Made by a program: the position numbers and the translations under genes | In this document: one piece after another, positions 54,960 to 63,749 of the stretch | How positions within the stretch are numbered: position 1 is the first letter of the stretch | How the letters are laid out: each line of letters starts with the position of its first letter | From: MH13 sp042140245 | Lineage (GTDB): Bacteria > Pseudomonadota > Alphaproteobacteria > Rhizobiales > MH13 | Assembly (NCBI RefSeq): GCF_042140245.1 | Contig: NZ_CP159483.1 | Coordinates: 2,976,001-3,040,000, forward strand | Direction of reading: 5' to 3' | DNA: 64,000 bases | The notes under the pieces: generated by a model | Databases searched by the model: none | What the model was told of the DNA's origin: nothing | The model's input: only the letters and a program-made list of their open reading frames with translations

Positions 54960-55026
54960 CGCAGCCTGGTAGCGCGTTCGTCTGGGGGACGAGAGGTCGT
55001 GGGTTCGAATCCCGCCGCCCCGACCA
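54950..55026 (+). tRNA. tRNA-Pro (anticodon GGG)
   Basis: A 77-base cloverleaf with CCA encoded. Acceptor strands CGGGGCG (54950-54956) and CGCCCCG (55016-55022) pair fully. The D-arm contains AGCGCAGCCTGGTAGCGC, the anticodon stem TTCGT/ACGAG encloses loop CTGGGGG, and the T-arm is GTGGGTTCGAATCCCGC. It lies downstream of the merR block on the opposite strand and overlaps the end of the Wzy-like gene. Confidence 0.97.
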
Positions 55027-55045
55027 TTTTCAGGACCGTGTTAGA

Positions 55046-55621
55046 TCAATCAAAGAGCTGAACTTCGTCCAGATAGATGGTGTTGTCCGTCTTCGATAAC
55101 GTGCGCTCGGCTTCTGCTTTTTCACGCGCTTTTCTCTTGTCGTCCTGACGTAGCCGTTCGGTGATCAAGGGGTGCTGTGGGCCAAAATAGTGCTCGGTGC
55201 GCAGATAGGGTCGCGGATGCAGAATGGTTTGGCGGATTTGGGTGTAGAGGGTTGCCGGGGCCACCGGCTTGGCCACATAGCCATTCACACCAAAGCGCAG
55301 AGCGCGCTCAATGCGGCGCTGTTCATCGTGGCCAGACATCATGATGACCGTTTGGAAAGCACCTGGATGCCCTGGGGTGCGAATGGCGCGCATCACCGAC
55401 TCGCCTGAGCGGTCAGGAAACTCCCAATCCAGCAGAACGATATCGTGGTTGCCGGCAAGAATGGCCTCATAAGCCTCTCCGCCCGTTGAGACCTCTTGTA
55501 TGTGGCGCACGCCAAACGCTTTGAGCACCGATACCACCAGTCGGCGCATGAACCGGCTGTCATCGGCAATCAAGAACTGGACGTAAGACAGGTCGAGGCT
55601 GGACTTCAAAGGAGCCTTCAA
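55046..55621 (-). CDS. single-domain CheY-like response regulator
   Basis: A 191-residue protein with a receiver domain (about residues 14-135): acidic pocket IADDSRFMRRLV, phospho-acceptor in VLLDWEFPDRSG, the MMSGHD segment and lysine in GYVAKPVAP. A charged C-terminal tail of about 50 residues has no known domain. The start appears to be a TTG that overlaps the upstream merR stop as TTGA, implying coupled translation. No histidine kinase is nearby, so its partner is unknown. Confidence 0.85.
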   Translation of the reverse strand: MKAPLKSSLDLSYVQFLIADDSRFMRRLVVSVLKAFGVRHIQEVSTGGEAYEAILAGNHDIVLLDWEFPDRSGESVMRAIRTPGHPGAFQTVIMMSGHDEQRRIERALRFGVNGYVAKPVAPATLYTQIRQTILHPRPYLRTEHYFGPQHPLITERLRQDDKRKAREKAEAERTLSKTDNTIYLDEVQLFD

Positions 55622-56556
55622 GGGTCTATCACCTGCGCCGAGGCTGAAGAGGCTGTTGGTGCGGGCCGGGCCTGATCCAGCTGCGACTTACACTCCATCA
55701 GCGTGCGCAGCGCTTTCACCAGTGACTTGGTTTGATGCGGCGCGAGCTGACCACCAACCTCGGATGCACCTGGTGCCACTGTTGGCTGAGCAACCGTGGG
55801 CGCTGGTGTCGCAGGATCTACAATCGACGGTACGGTGGGCAGTGGTTGATTCTGCAACACCGGATTTGGCAGTGGTTGCGTGTGAGTGGGCGATTGCGGG
55901 AGCTGTGGCTCCGGTGGCACAGGCGCGACAGGTTGGTTCATCGCCTGCGAAACAGCTGGCTGTGGTGAAGCAGGCTGAGACGGCACCATCTGGGTTGGCG
56001 CGGGCTGTGCGCCATCGGGCTCGGGTTCAGCGACAAACCTTAGACCCGAACTTGGCATGAGCGGCGGCGAGGCAACTGGCACCGGAGCAGTTGGCGGCAT
56101 TGGTTGCGCTGGTTGAGGTTGGCGTTGCTCCGGCTGAATGGGCTCTGGTTGCGGGTTGGCAAGCGCAGCACGCACAGGATCTGGTCGAGGTGGCGACTGC
56201 TCGGCGCTTTGTTGCGGTGCTGGTTCTGGCTTCGGCTGCGTCGACTTGGATGCAACGTCCGGCAGAGCCGGTCCTTGGTCAGCAAAGGAAACGACATGCG
56301 CAATGCCTTGCTCGCGCAAAATGCGCTGCACACCTTTGATGGTGTAGCCTTCATCGTAGAGTAGATGGCGAATGCCTTGCAGAAGTGCGATATCGCCGGG
56401 GCGATAGTAACGCCGGCCGCCGGAGCGCTTCATCGGCTTGATCTGACTAAAGCGGGTTTCCCAAAAGCGCAGAACGTGCTGAGGCAAGTCCAAAGCATCG
56501 GCCGCTTCGCTGATTGTGCGAAACGCTTCCGGACTTTTGGCCGAGGCACGCGCCAT
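55618..56556 (-). CDS. MerR-family regulator with long Pro/Gln-rich region
   Basis: A 312-residue protein with an N-terminal MerR helix-turn-helix (YRTISEAADALD-type, here FRTISEAADALDLPQHVLR, then RYYRPGDIALLQGIRHLL). It is followed by about 180 low-complexity residues rich in Pro, Gln and Ala, and a short C-terminal segment, KALRTLMECKSQLD. No effector-binding domain is visible. It always follows ihfA in related genomes; its target is not established. It overlaps the receiver-domain gene. Confidence 0.88.
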   Translation of the reverse strand: MARASAKSPEAFRTISEAADALDLPQHVLRFWETRFSQIKPMKRSGGRRYYRPGDIALLQGIRHLLYDEGYTIKGVQRILREQGIAHVVSFADQGPALPDVASKSTQPKPEPAPQQSAEQSPPRPDPVRAALANPQPEPIQPEQRQPQPAQPMPPTAPVPVASPPLMPSSGLRFVAEPEPDGAQPAPTQMVPSQPASPQPAVSQAMNQPVAPVPPEPQLPQSPTHTQPLPNPVLQNQPLPTVPSIVDPATPAPTVAQPTVAPGASEVGGQLAPHQTKSLVKALRTLMECKSQLDQARPAPTASSASAQVIDP

Positions 56557-56815
56557 GTCGCTGCAACCCCCTCAATGACACCGATTTGACGAACTTTTTA
56601 TTCTTATATTTCAATGACTAACGGTAGTTATCGTACGAATCATTGAAGAAGCCAGACTTTACGTCATGTCGCCAAACGTACCAACAGGTCTATGGTTGAA
56701 TGATGACGAAAAGTTAGCAATCCATGCGATTTGTTGCGTTACGACGACAACGTTTTCATTGATAAAGTCTTGGAAGACTATGCATCTACAATGAGACCTG
56801 CAACAGGCGGACTGT

Positions 56816-57118
56816 CTAACTCTTGTGGCCGTTGTCGACCTGTTCTTTGAGAATGTTGGAAGGCTTAAACACCATCACACGGCGCGGGGTAATCGGAACT
56901 TCTTCGCCAGTCTTTGGGTTGCGTCCGATGCGTTCGTCCTTGTGACGCACAACGAATGTGCCGAAAGAGGACAGCTTAACATTCTCGCCAAGGACAGCTG
57001 CCGCCGCAATTTCTTCAATCACTGCTTCGACCAAATCGGCCGCCTCAGTCCGCGACAACCCTACCTGTTGATAGACGGCTTCGCATAGATCAGCACGCGT
57101 AACGGTTCCACCAGCCAT
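56816..57118 (-). CDS. ihfA: integration host factor alpha subunit
   Basis: A 100-residue DNA-bending protein that works as a heterodimer with IhfB. Seen are TRADLCEAVYQQVGLS, VKLSSFGTFVVRHKDERIGRN and the DNA-arm NPKTGEEVPITPRR with the intercalating proline. Between fabH and merR, as is usual. The 259-base gap to merR is AT-rich and likely holds the merR promoter. Confidence 0.97.
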   Translation of the reverse strand: MAGGTVTRADLCEAVYQQVGLSRTEAADLVEAVIEEIAAAAVLGENVKLSSFGTFVVRHKDERIGRNPKTGEEVPITPRRVMVFKPSNILKEQVDNGHKS

Positions 57119-57274
57119 AACCCTCTTGGCCCTTTTCCTGTTCGCCCCAGCGACCCCTCGCCTTGGAGGACAAGTCTTAAGCGATGAGTTTGCAGCGGGT
57201 CAATTCAGTGGAGGGCAAAAATAGCTAGAAATATCAGCATCAAGCGCAATAGGCGGGCATTCTTGCGCAGTGGG

Positions 57275-58267
57275 TTACATGCGCAACAGGCAGGCACCCC
57301 AGGTGAAACCGCCCCCCATCGCTTCAAGCAGCACAACATCGCCTGTCTTAATGCGTCCGTCGTCGACCGCTTCGCTGAGCGCAAGTGGGATGGATGCCGC
57401 CGATGTGTTGCCGTGATGATCAACGGTCGTAACGACCTTGGCAGGGTCGATTTTGAGCTTGTTGGCCGACGCATCAATAATGCGCTTGTTGGCCTGATGT
57501 GGCACAAACCAGTCGATGCTATCACCATCAAAGCCGGTTTGCTCAAAGACGTCGACAATCACGTCAGTGATCATGCCCACGGCGTGTTTGAAAACCTCTT
57601 TGCCCTGCATGCGCAGGTGGCCCGCCATCTGATTGGTCGACGGGCCGCCATCGACATAAAGCTTCTCGCGATGATTGCCGTCTGAACGCAATGATGAGGC
57701 GATGATACCTGGGCCATCTGAACTCATCGGACCATCGACGGCATCCAACACGACAGCCCCTGCCCCATCGGCAAAAAGCACACAGGTCGTGCGGTCTTCC
57801 CAATCAATGATGCGCGAAAAAGTCTCAGCACCAATCACCAAAGCCCGCTTGGCAAGGCCTGCTTTCAGCTGGCTATCGGCATTGGCGATTGCGTAAACAA
57901 ACCCTGAGCAAACGGCCTGCAAATCGAAAGCATAGCCATGGCGGATGCCAAGCTTCTGCTGAACTTGCGTCGCAGTGGCCGGAAAGGTGTAATCCGGTGT
58001 GGCGGTAGCCAACACAATGAGGTCTATTGACTCCGCATCAACGCCAGCATTGGCAAGCGCAGCTTTGGCAGCCTCAAAGGCGAGGTCGCTGGTGCGCTGG
58101 TCTGGGTCAGCAATGCGTCGTGACTTTATGCCCGTGCGTTGGACGATCCACTCATCTGAGGTGTCCACCATCTTCGCCAAATCATCATTGGTGAGGATCT
58201 TTTCAGGCAGATAGCTACCGACACCCAAAAGACGGGTGTGGCGTGTGGTGGAAGCTGCAGGTGTCAT
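57275..58267 (-). CDS. fabH: beta-ketoacyl-ACP synthase III
   Basis: A 330-residue enzyme that starts fatty acid synthesis by condensing acetyl-CoA with malonyl-ACP. The catalytic triad appears as Cys120 (LQAVCSGF), His in FVPHQANKRII and Asn in DHHGNTSAAS; the GGGFTWGA loop lies at the C-terminus. It overlaps plsX by 4 bases, giving a plsX-fabH-ihfA operon. Confidence 0.97.
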   Translation of the reverse strand: MTPAASTTRHTRLLGVGSYLPEKILTNDDLAKMVDTSDEWIVQRTGIKSRRIADPDQRTSDLAFEAAKAALANAGVDAESIDLIVLATATPDYTFPATATQVQQKLGIRHGYAFDLQAVCSGFVYAIANADSQLKAGLAKRALVIGAETFSRIIDWEDRTTCVLFADGAGAVVLDAVDGPMSSDGPGIIASSLRSDGNHREKLYVDGGPSTNQMAGHLRMQGKEVFKHAVGMITDVIVDVFEQTGFDGDSIDWFVPHQANKRIIDASANKLKIDPAKVVTTVDHHGNTSAASIPLALSEAVDDGRIKTGDVVLLEAMGGGFTWGACLLRM

Positions 58268-59364
58268 AAGGCCTCGGAGATTGGGGTATCTTCCTCGACC
58301 GAGGGAGAAGGTGTAGGATCAGTTTCTACGCTGCCTCGCCCAGCTTGGGCAAGCTGCGCAGCAATCTTCTCACCAAGCTCGTTGATGACCATGGTTCGCG
58401 CAAGATCAACAGCAGCAGCAAAACCCAGCGCATCGGCGCCGCCGTGGCTTTTCACTACTGTTCCGTTCATGCCCAAAAACACGCCACCATTCACCCGGCG
58501 TGGATCCATTTTCATGCGCAGTGCGTTGAACCCGGGGCGCGCCAACAAAGCACCAAGCTTGGTGCGCAATGTTGCCGTCATCGCATCACGCAAATAGCTA
58601 CCAATCTGTTTGGCCGTACCTTCCGCCGTTTTCAGAGCAATGTTGCCCGAAAAGCCCTCTGTCACGATCACATCGACATTGCCCGAACCAATATCGGTGC
58701 CTTCGACAAACCCGATATAGTCCATGCCTTCATAGGCAGCATCTTTCAGCCGCTGACCGGCCTCGCGGATTGGCTCCAAGCCTTTGACTTCCTCCACACC
58801 CACATTGAGAAGGCCGATTGTGGGGCGCTCAAGGCCAAACAAAGCACGGGCCATAGCTGAGCCAAGCAAGGCAAAATCAACAAGCATGTCAGCATCAGCG
58901 CCGACGGTTGCACCAACATCGAGCACGACCGACTCATTGCGCGCAGTTGGCCAAATGGCAGCGATACCGGGGCGTTCAATGCCTTTTTGCATTTTCAAAC
59001 AGAACTTTGACATCGCCATCAATGCGCCAGTGTTGCCAGCAGACACGCAAATATCTGCGTCACCAATTTTTACCTGCTCGATGGCTTTCCACATGGACGA
59101 GGTGCGCCGTCCTTGGCGCAAAGCTTGAGAAGGCTTGGCATCCATTGCGATGGCCACATCGGTGTGAACGATGGACGTGCAGTCTTTAAGATTGGGGTAC
59201 TTGGCCAAAATCGGCGTGATGACGGTCTCATCGCCCACCAGGACAAAGGCCAATTCCGGATGGCGCTGCCGTGATATGGCAAGCCCGGGAATGACGTCGA
59301 TGGCGCCGTTGTCGCCGCCCATCACATCTACCGAGATCGTTACCGTGTTATCTGTACGCGTCAT
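58264..59364 (-). CDS. plsX: phosphate acyltransferase PlsX
   Basis: A 366-residue enzyme that makes acyl-phosphate from acyl-ACP for phospholipid synthesis. Typical segments are ISVDVMGGDNG, ICVSAGNTGALMAMSK, LLNVGVEEVKG, DVIVTEGFSGNIALKTAEG and GGVFLGMNGTVVKSHG. I chose the ATG at 59364 behind GAAAG; a start at 59409 is possible. Confidence 0.96.
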   Translation of the reverse strand: MTRTDNTVTISVDVMGGDNGAIDVIPGLAISRQRHPELAFVLVGDETVITPILAKYPNLKDCTSIVHTDVAIAMDAKPSQALRQGRRTSSMWKAIEQVKIGDADICVSAGNTGALMAMSKFCLKMQKGIERPGIAAIWPTARNESVVLDVGATVGADADMLVDFALLGSAMARALFGLERPTIGLLNVGVEEVKGLEPIREAGQRLKDAAYEGMDYIGFVEGTDIGSGNVDVIVTEGFSGNIALKTAEGTAKQIGSYLRDAMTATLRTKLGALLARPGFNALRMKMDPRRVNGGVFLGMNGTVVKSHGGADALGFAAAVDLARTMVINELGEKIAAQLAQAGRGSVETDPTPSPSVEEDTPISEAL

Positions 59365-59506
59365 CAATGCTTTCAAAGTGTTGGGGCCCGACGACACCGA
59401 AGGTCGCAAAGAACGTTCGCATTCCTATAGCCGAATCTTGCCCGGATAAAGGGCACATCATGATGATGAGGATGCAACGCGCCGTTTGACTGATTTACCT
59501 GAGATG

Positions 59507-60051
59507 TCAGAGTTTGAGGTCTTTAAGCACAGCGAACGGAGAGGTTTTCTCTTCAATCTCATCATCGCCGTCCTCATCGTCTTTTTCGCTTGGTGGAGCC
59601 AGATCAGGGTGCCGAGGAAAGGGATCAAGAGCCAAACTGAAAAGCTGGTAGCCAAGGTCAGAAACCGACGCTTCGCCGTGAACCAGAGGTTCAACCTCAT
59701 TGTCATCCAACGGGTCGAAATCGATGAGGTTGTTGTCGTGCTGGCCTTCACCGAACACCTGATCGAATGGCACATCAAGCGATGCCGGGTACGGTTTCAA
59801 CGAGACGCCACACACATAGGTGACGTCGGCGGTCAGGTCGCCCTCCACCCGCAGTTTTCTACCCTTCATACCGAGCGCCGTGGCTTTCAGACGAAAAGCC
59901 TCTACGGAGGCCAAGCCGTTTTCATGCGCCAGCACAGCGCGCTCCTCGGGGAAAGCTCAAGCTTTACCCTCACCGGACTTCTGCGCGCGGTTTCTGCGAG
60001 TACGGTGAGCGCTGGAAGGTCGGTCTTATTCACTTTCTGATGTTCAGCCAT
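59507..60051 (-). pseudogene. DUF177/YceD-family gene interrupted by a one-base frameshift
   Basis: The DUF177 gene usually found between plsX and the CBP3-like gene is present but split into two frames. From the ATG at 60051 the frame gives MAEHQKVNKTDLPALTVLAE and reaches VKLELSP. It then leaves the family sequence at a run of four Gs on the plus strand (59948-59951). One extra base there would restore EERAVLAHENGLASVEAF, continuing to the stop at 59507 through YVCGVSLKPYPASLD. The whole would be about 181 residues. DUF177 is linked to 23S rRNA and 50S biogenesis. Either this is a real frameshift or a homopolymer sequencing error. Confidence 0.8.
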
Positions 60052-60061
60052 GCTTTGTCCG

Positions 60062-60655
60062 TTAGGCTGCGGCCTGATCAGGATGGGCAGGCCATGCCAA
60101 TGTTCCGCTGAGCACTGTTTCGTCATCTTGATCGATCAGCGCCTGGTCAGCGGCCTGAAGATATTTGGCAAACGCCAGTGCATCGACAGCGTAAGGTTCC
60201 GCCTCATCTTCGGCTGATGCTTTGTCGGCACCAAATACGATGCCGCCGGCGTTGCGTTCAACAGCATCCACCAAAGCGTCCTGATCATTGGCATCAAGAG
60301 CATCGCCAAACGCCTGTCCGCGCCCCAGATAGGCTGTGGCAAGTGTTTTCAGTCGTTTGGGCACATTGCGATCGCTCACGCCGGTATCACGAAGAACACG
60401 ATCCAAGTCTTTGAACATCAAGTCAGAAAAGGCTTGTGATCGCGCTGCGGCTTCCTCTGCGCGAGCGCCTTCAATTCTCTTCAGCCGACGAAAGACAAGA
60501 ATGGCGTGGGCAATGAGCGTATCAAACCGCCCCCCAATGGTGTCGGGCACGCCCCAGGCCTCAAAAAAGATGGGTTGGCGCGACTGATCCATCACGCTTT
60601 GATAAAAAGCGTAAGGCGTCATATCTTTACGCCGTTTCCATAAACCGAACACCAT
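60062..60655 (-). CDS. CBP3-like ubiquinol-cytochrome c chaperone family protein
   Basis: A 197-residue protein, homologous to the mitochondrial CBP3 cytochrome b assembly factor. Segments YAFYQSVMDQSRQPIFFEAWG, RFDTLIAHAILVFRRLK and MFKDLDRVLRDTGVSD are typical. It likely helps bc1 complex assembly. It precedes DUF177 by 10 bases on the same strand and is divergent from omlA. Confidence 0.9.
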   Translation of the reverse strand: MVFGLWKRRKDMTPYAFYQSVMDQSRQPIFFEAWGVPDTIGGRFDTLIAHAILVFRRLKRIEGARAEEAAARSQAFSDLMFKDLDRVLRDTGVSDRNVPKRLKTLATAYLGRGQAFGDALDANDQDALVDAVERNAGGIVFGADKASAEDEAEPYAVDALAFAKYLQAADQALIDQDDETVLSGTLAWPAHPDQAAA

Positions 60656-60769
60656 CGTGTTGCCCTATTTGGTCATCTTGGGTAGGTCCGGACGCACAAG
60701 GGTCTTTTGGACCATTCGCTTAAGCCCGCACCCATGTGCGTATGCTTTGTGTATTGAGGAGGTATAGGG

Positions 60770-61279
60770 TTGGCACAGGTTGGATTAAAGGGGGCATCCC
60801 CGATTGGCGTCGCACAACCCAGCAGCAAACCAACACGAAGATCGCTTATGATGGGCGTTGCAGCTCTGGGTGCTGCGTTTGCACTGTCTGCTTGCAACAC
60901 CACCGAGGTGCGCAATCACGGCTTCATCATGCCAGATTCGGGCCTTGAGCAAGTGCCGGTTGGCTCCTCAAAGAACCAGGTTCTGATTGTGCTTGGCACA
61001 CCTCAAACCACGGCGACGCTGGACAATGAGGTGTTTTATTACATCTCGCAGCGCAGCGAACAGACCTTTGCGTTCTCGCGCCCTGAAATCACCGACCAGC
61101 GTGTGCTTGCGGTCTATTTTGATGAAAATGAGCTCGTGGCCCGCATCGCCGATTACGGCCTGCAAGACGGTGTGATCTTTGACTTTGTTAGTGAGACGAC
61201 ACCAACCGGTGGTGCTGATTTGACGTTTATCGGTCAGATTCTCGGTGGACTTGGGTCAGCGCCAACGAGTGTCTTCTAA
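60770..61279 (+). CDS. bamE: BamE/OmlA outer-membrane assembly lipoprotein
   Basis: A 169-residue lipoprotein of the BAM complex. The start is a TTG with a perfect AGGAGG seven bases upstream; the ATGs at 60848 and 60851 have no such site. A twin-arginine-like PTRRSLMMG precedes the hydrophobic segment, and the lipobox is ALSAC (Cys42). The SmpA/OmlA domain shows GSSKNQVLIVLGTPQ and NEVFYYISQRSEQ. A shared terminator separates it from hppA. Confidence 0.92.
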   Translation: MAQVGLKGASPIGVAQPSSKPTRRSLMMGVAALGAAFALSACNTTEVRNHGFIMPDSGLEQVPVGSSKNQVLIVLGTPQTTATLDNEVFYYISQRSEQTFAFSRPEITDQRVLAVYFDENELVARIADYGLQDGVIFDFVSETTPTGGADLTFIGQILGGLGSAPTSVF

Positions 61280-61306
61280 GCCCGACCAGTTACATCCAGA
61301 ATAAAT

Positions 61307-61340
61307 AAAACCCCGCCAACCGACTGTTTGGCGGGGTTTT
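61307..61340. terminator. bidirectional Rho-independent terminator omlA / hppA
   Basis: AAAACCCCGCCAA (61307-61319) and TTGGCGGGGTTTT (61328-61340) form a perfect 13-bp stem with an 8-base loop. It has T-runs on both strands and serves both convergent genes. Confidence 0.95.
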
Positions 61341-61365
61341 CATGTGTGTGTGGTGACGGCCCGGC

Positions 61366-63498
61366 TTAGCCGTGAGCAAGCACAGCCAGCAGCAACAGAG
61401 CCACGATGTTCGTGATTTTGATCATCGGGTTCACAGCTGGGCCCGCGGTATCCTTGTAAGGATCACCAACAGTATCGCCCGTGACCGAAGCCTTATGGGC
61501 ATCGCCGCCCTTTTCGTGCTTCACACCATCTTTGTCGGTGAAACCATCTTCAAAGCTCTTTTTGGCGTTGTCCCACGCACCACCACCGGCGGTCATGGAA
61601 ACCGCCACGTAAAGCCCGTTGACGATCACGCCGAGCAGCATGGCACCCACGGCAGCGAAGGCCTGGTCTTTACCAGCAATCGCGTTGATGGCGAAGAACA
61701 CCACGATCGGCGAAAGAACCGGCAACATGGACGGCACGATCATTTCTTTGATCGCAGCTTTGGTCAGCATGTCAACGGCGCGGGCGTAGTCCGGCTTAGA
61801 CGTGCCTTCCATGATGCCAGGGTCAGCCTTGAACTGACGGCGCACCTCTTCCACAACCGCGCCACCGGCACGGCCCACAGCCGTCATAGACATGCCACCG
61901 AACAGGTAAGGCAGCAGACCACCGAACAGCAGACCGACTACGACGTATGGATTGGATAGCGAGAAATCGACCGCCACACCTTCAAAGAAGGAACCCGGCG
62001 TTGCGTTGGCCGCGAAGAACTTCAGATCTTCGGTGTAGGCCGCAAACAGCACCAGAGCACCCAGACCGGCTGAACCAATGGCATAGCCTTTTGTGACAGC
62101 CTTGGTGGTGTTGCCGACAGCGTCCAACGCATCGGTTGTCTCACGCACCGAGTCCGGCAGGTTCGACATCTCAGCGATGCCGCCTGCGTTATCAGTGACA
62201 GGACCGAAGGCATCCAATGCAACGACGATACCAGCCAGCGCCAGCATGGTTGTCACCGCAATGGCGATACCGAACAAGCCGGCAAGCAAGAAGGTGGAGA
62301 TGATACCAGCGATGATGATGATCGCAGGCAACGCGGTTGCTTCCAGTGAGATCGCCAGACCTTGGATGACGTTCGTCCCGTGACCGGTCACAGACGCCTG
62401 AGAGATCGAGCGCACAGGGCGATAGCCAACACCGGTATAGTACTCGGTGACGACGATGATACCGCCAGTGACCACAAGGCCGATCACACCGCAGAAGAAC
62501 AGGTCCATACCGGTGAAGCTTGTGCCGCCAGAGGTGGTGAACACCTGGTCAGCACCCAACCAACCCCAGACGATGCCGGCAAGAGCAACGATGGAAAGGA
62601 TGGCAGCACCCCAGAAGCCCTTGTAGAGGGCGCCCATGATGGAATTGTTCGAACCAAGGCGCACAAAGAACGTACCGATGATCGATGTGATCACGCAGGC
62701 ACCACCGATGACCAGCGGCAGCAGCATGAGCTTCTCGCCGTCCGCGCCGACAAAGAAGATCGATGCCAACACCATGGTGGCAACGACCGTCACCGCATAG
62801 GTTTCAAACAGGTCAGCGGCCATGCCTGCGCAGTCGCCAACGTTGTCACCGACATTGTCAGCGATCGTGGCTGGGTTGCGTGGATCATCCTCGGGGATGC
62901 CAGCTTCAACTTTACCCACAAGGTCGCCACCAACATCAGCACCTTTGGTGAAGATACCGCCGCCAAGACGGGCGAAGATAGAGATAAGTGAAGCACCGAA
63001 GCCAAGCGCGACAAGGGAATCGATGACAACGCGTGAGGTGTTATCGAAGCCCATCGGGCCAGTCAGCAGGTAGTAGTAGACAGCGACACCGAGCAGGGCG
63101 AGGCCAGCCACCAGCATACCGGTCACAGCGCCCGATTTGAAGGCGATGGAAAGGCCAGCAGCCAAGCTTTGTGACGATGCCTGCGCGGTGCGCACATTGG
63201 CGCGAACCGATACGTGCATGCCGATAAAACCAGCAGCGGCTGATAGAACGGCACCGATCAAGAAGCCGATCGCGACCTCAAAACCGAGCAAGAAGATAAC
63301 AGCGACGAAGATCACCGCGCCAACGATGGCAATGGTGAGGTATTGGCGGGTCAGGTAGGCCGAAGCGCCTTCCTGGATGGCGCTGGCAATTTCTTGCATG
63401 CGCTGGTTGCCCGCGTCAGCGGCCATCACCGACTGCACGGCCCAGACGCCGTAGACGATCGATAAGATGCCACACGCGATGACGAAAATGAGTTCCAT
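61366..63498 (-). CDS. hppA: membrane-bound proton-translocating pyrophosphatase
   Basis: A 710-residue protein with about 16 helices that pumps protons using pyrophosphate. The substrate site shows DVGGDLVGKVEAGIPEDDPR and NPATIADNVGDNVGDCAG; a later site has GPVTDNAGGIAEMS. In the motif GNTTKAVTKG, Lys466 occupies the position that is Ala in potassium-dependent enzymes, marking the potassium-independent type. It lies opposite omlA; its upstream gap to the MFS gene is 250 bases. Confidence 0.97.
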   Translation of the reverse strand: MELIFVIACGILSIVYGVWAVQSVMAADAGNQRMQEIASAIQEGASAYLTRQYLTIAIVGAVIFVAVIFLLGFEVAIGFLIGAVLSAAAGFIGMHVSVRANVRTAQASSQSLAAGLSIAFKSGAVTGMLVAGLALLGVAVYYYLLTGPMGFDNTSRVVIDSLVALGFGASLISIFARLGGGIFTKGADVGGDLVGKVEAGIPEDDPRNPATIADNVGDNVGDCAGMAADLFETYAVTVVATMVLASIFFVGADGEKLMLLPLVIGGACVITSIIGTFFVRLGSNNSIMGALYKGFWGAAILSIVALAGIVWGWLGADQVFTTSGGTSFTGMDLFFCGVIGLVVTGGIIVVTEYYTGVGYRPVRSISQASVTGHGTNVIQGLAISLEATALPAIIIIAGIISTFLLAGLFGIAIAVTTMLALAGIVVALDAFGPVTDNAGGIAEMSNLPDSVRETTDALDAVGNTTKAVTKGYAIGSAGLGALVLFAAYTEDLKFFAANATPGSFFEGVAVDFSLSNPYVVVGLLFGGLLPYLFGGMSMTAVGRAGGAVVEEVRRQFKADPGIMEGTSKPDYARAVDMLTKAAIKEMIVPSMLPVLSPIVVFFAINAIAGKDQAFAAVGAMLLGVIVNGLYVAVSMTAGGGAWDNAKKSFEDGFTDKDGVKHEKGGDAHKASVTGDTVGDPYKDTAGPAVNPMIKITNIVALLLLAVLAHG

Positions 63499-63749
63499 AG
63501 AACAAATCCCTTGAAGCGTTTAGAAGCGCAAAGCGCGCCTGTTTCCAGCAAGCCTGCGCGCACGCGCACCGCTTGTTCTTATTCTTGGTAGGCTGGAGAG
63601 GGACGCTTCCACCTCGCGGGTGAGCGGGTCTGGCCGCCCCTAGCCGTGCTGGTCATGCCAAAAAGGCAAACCATAAGCAAGCGCTGCTGGGTGATGGTTC
63701 ACGCTTGTCGGTACACCTTTCAACGAAAGTCTAAAGCACAAGGGCCGAG

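Noticed and set aside
54950..55026. tRNA-Pro as a prophage or integrase site
   Set aside because: No integrase and no duplicated tRNA end are visible; the overlap concerns the 5' end, whereas integrases usually use the 3' half.
59902..60126. Separate 74-residue gene
   Set aside because: Its part from 60051 is the N-terminus of the frameshifted DUF177 gene.
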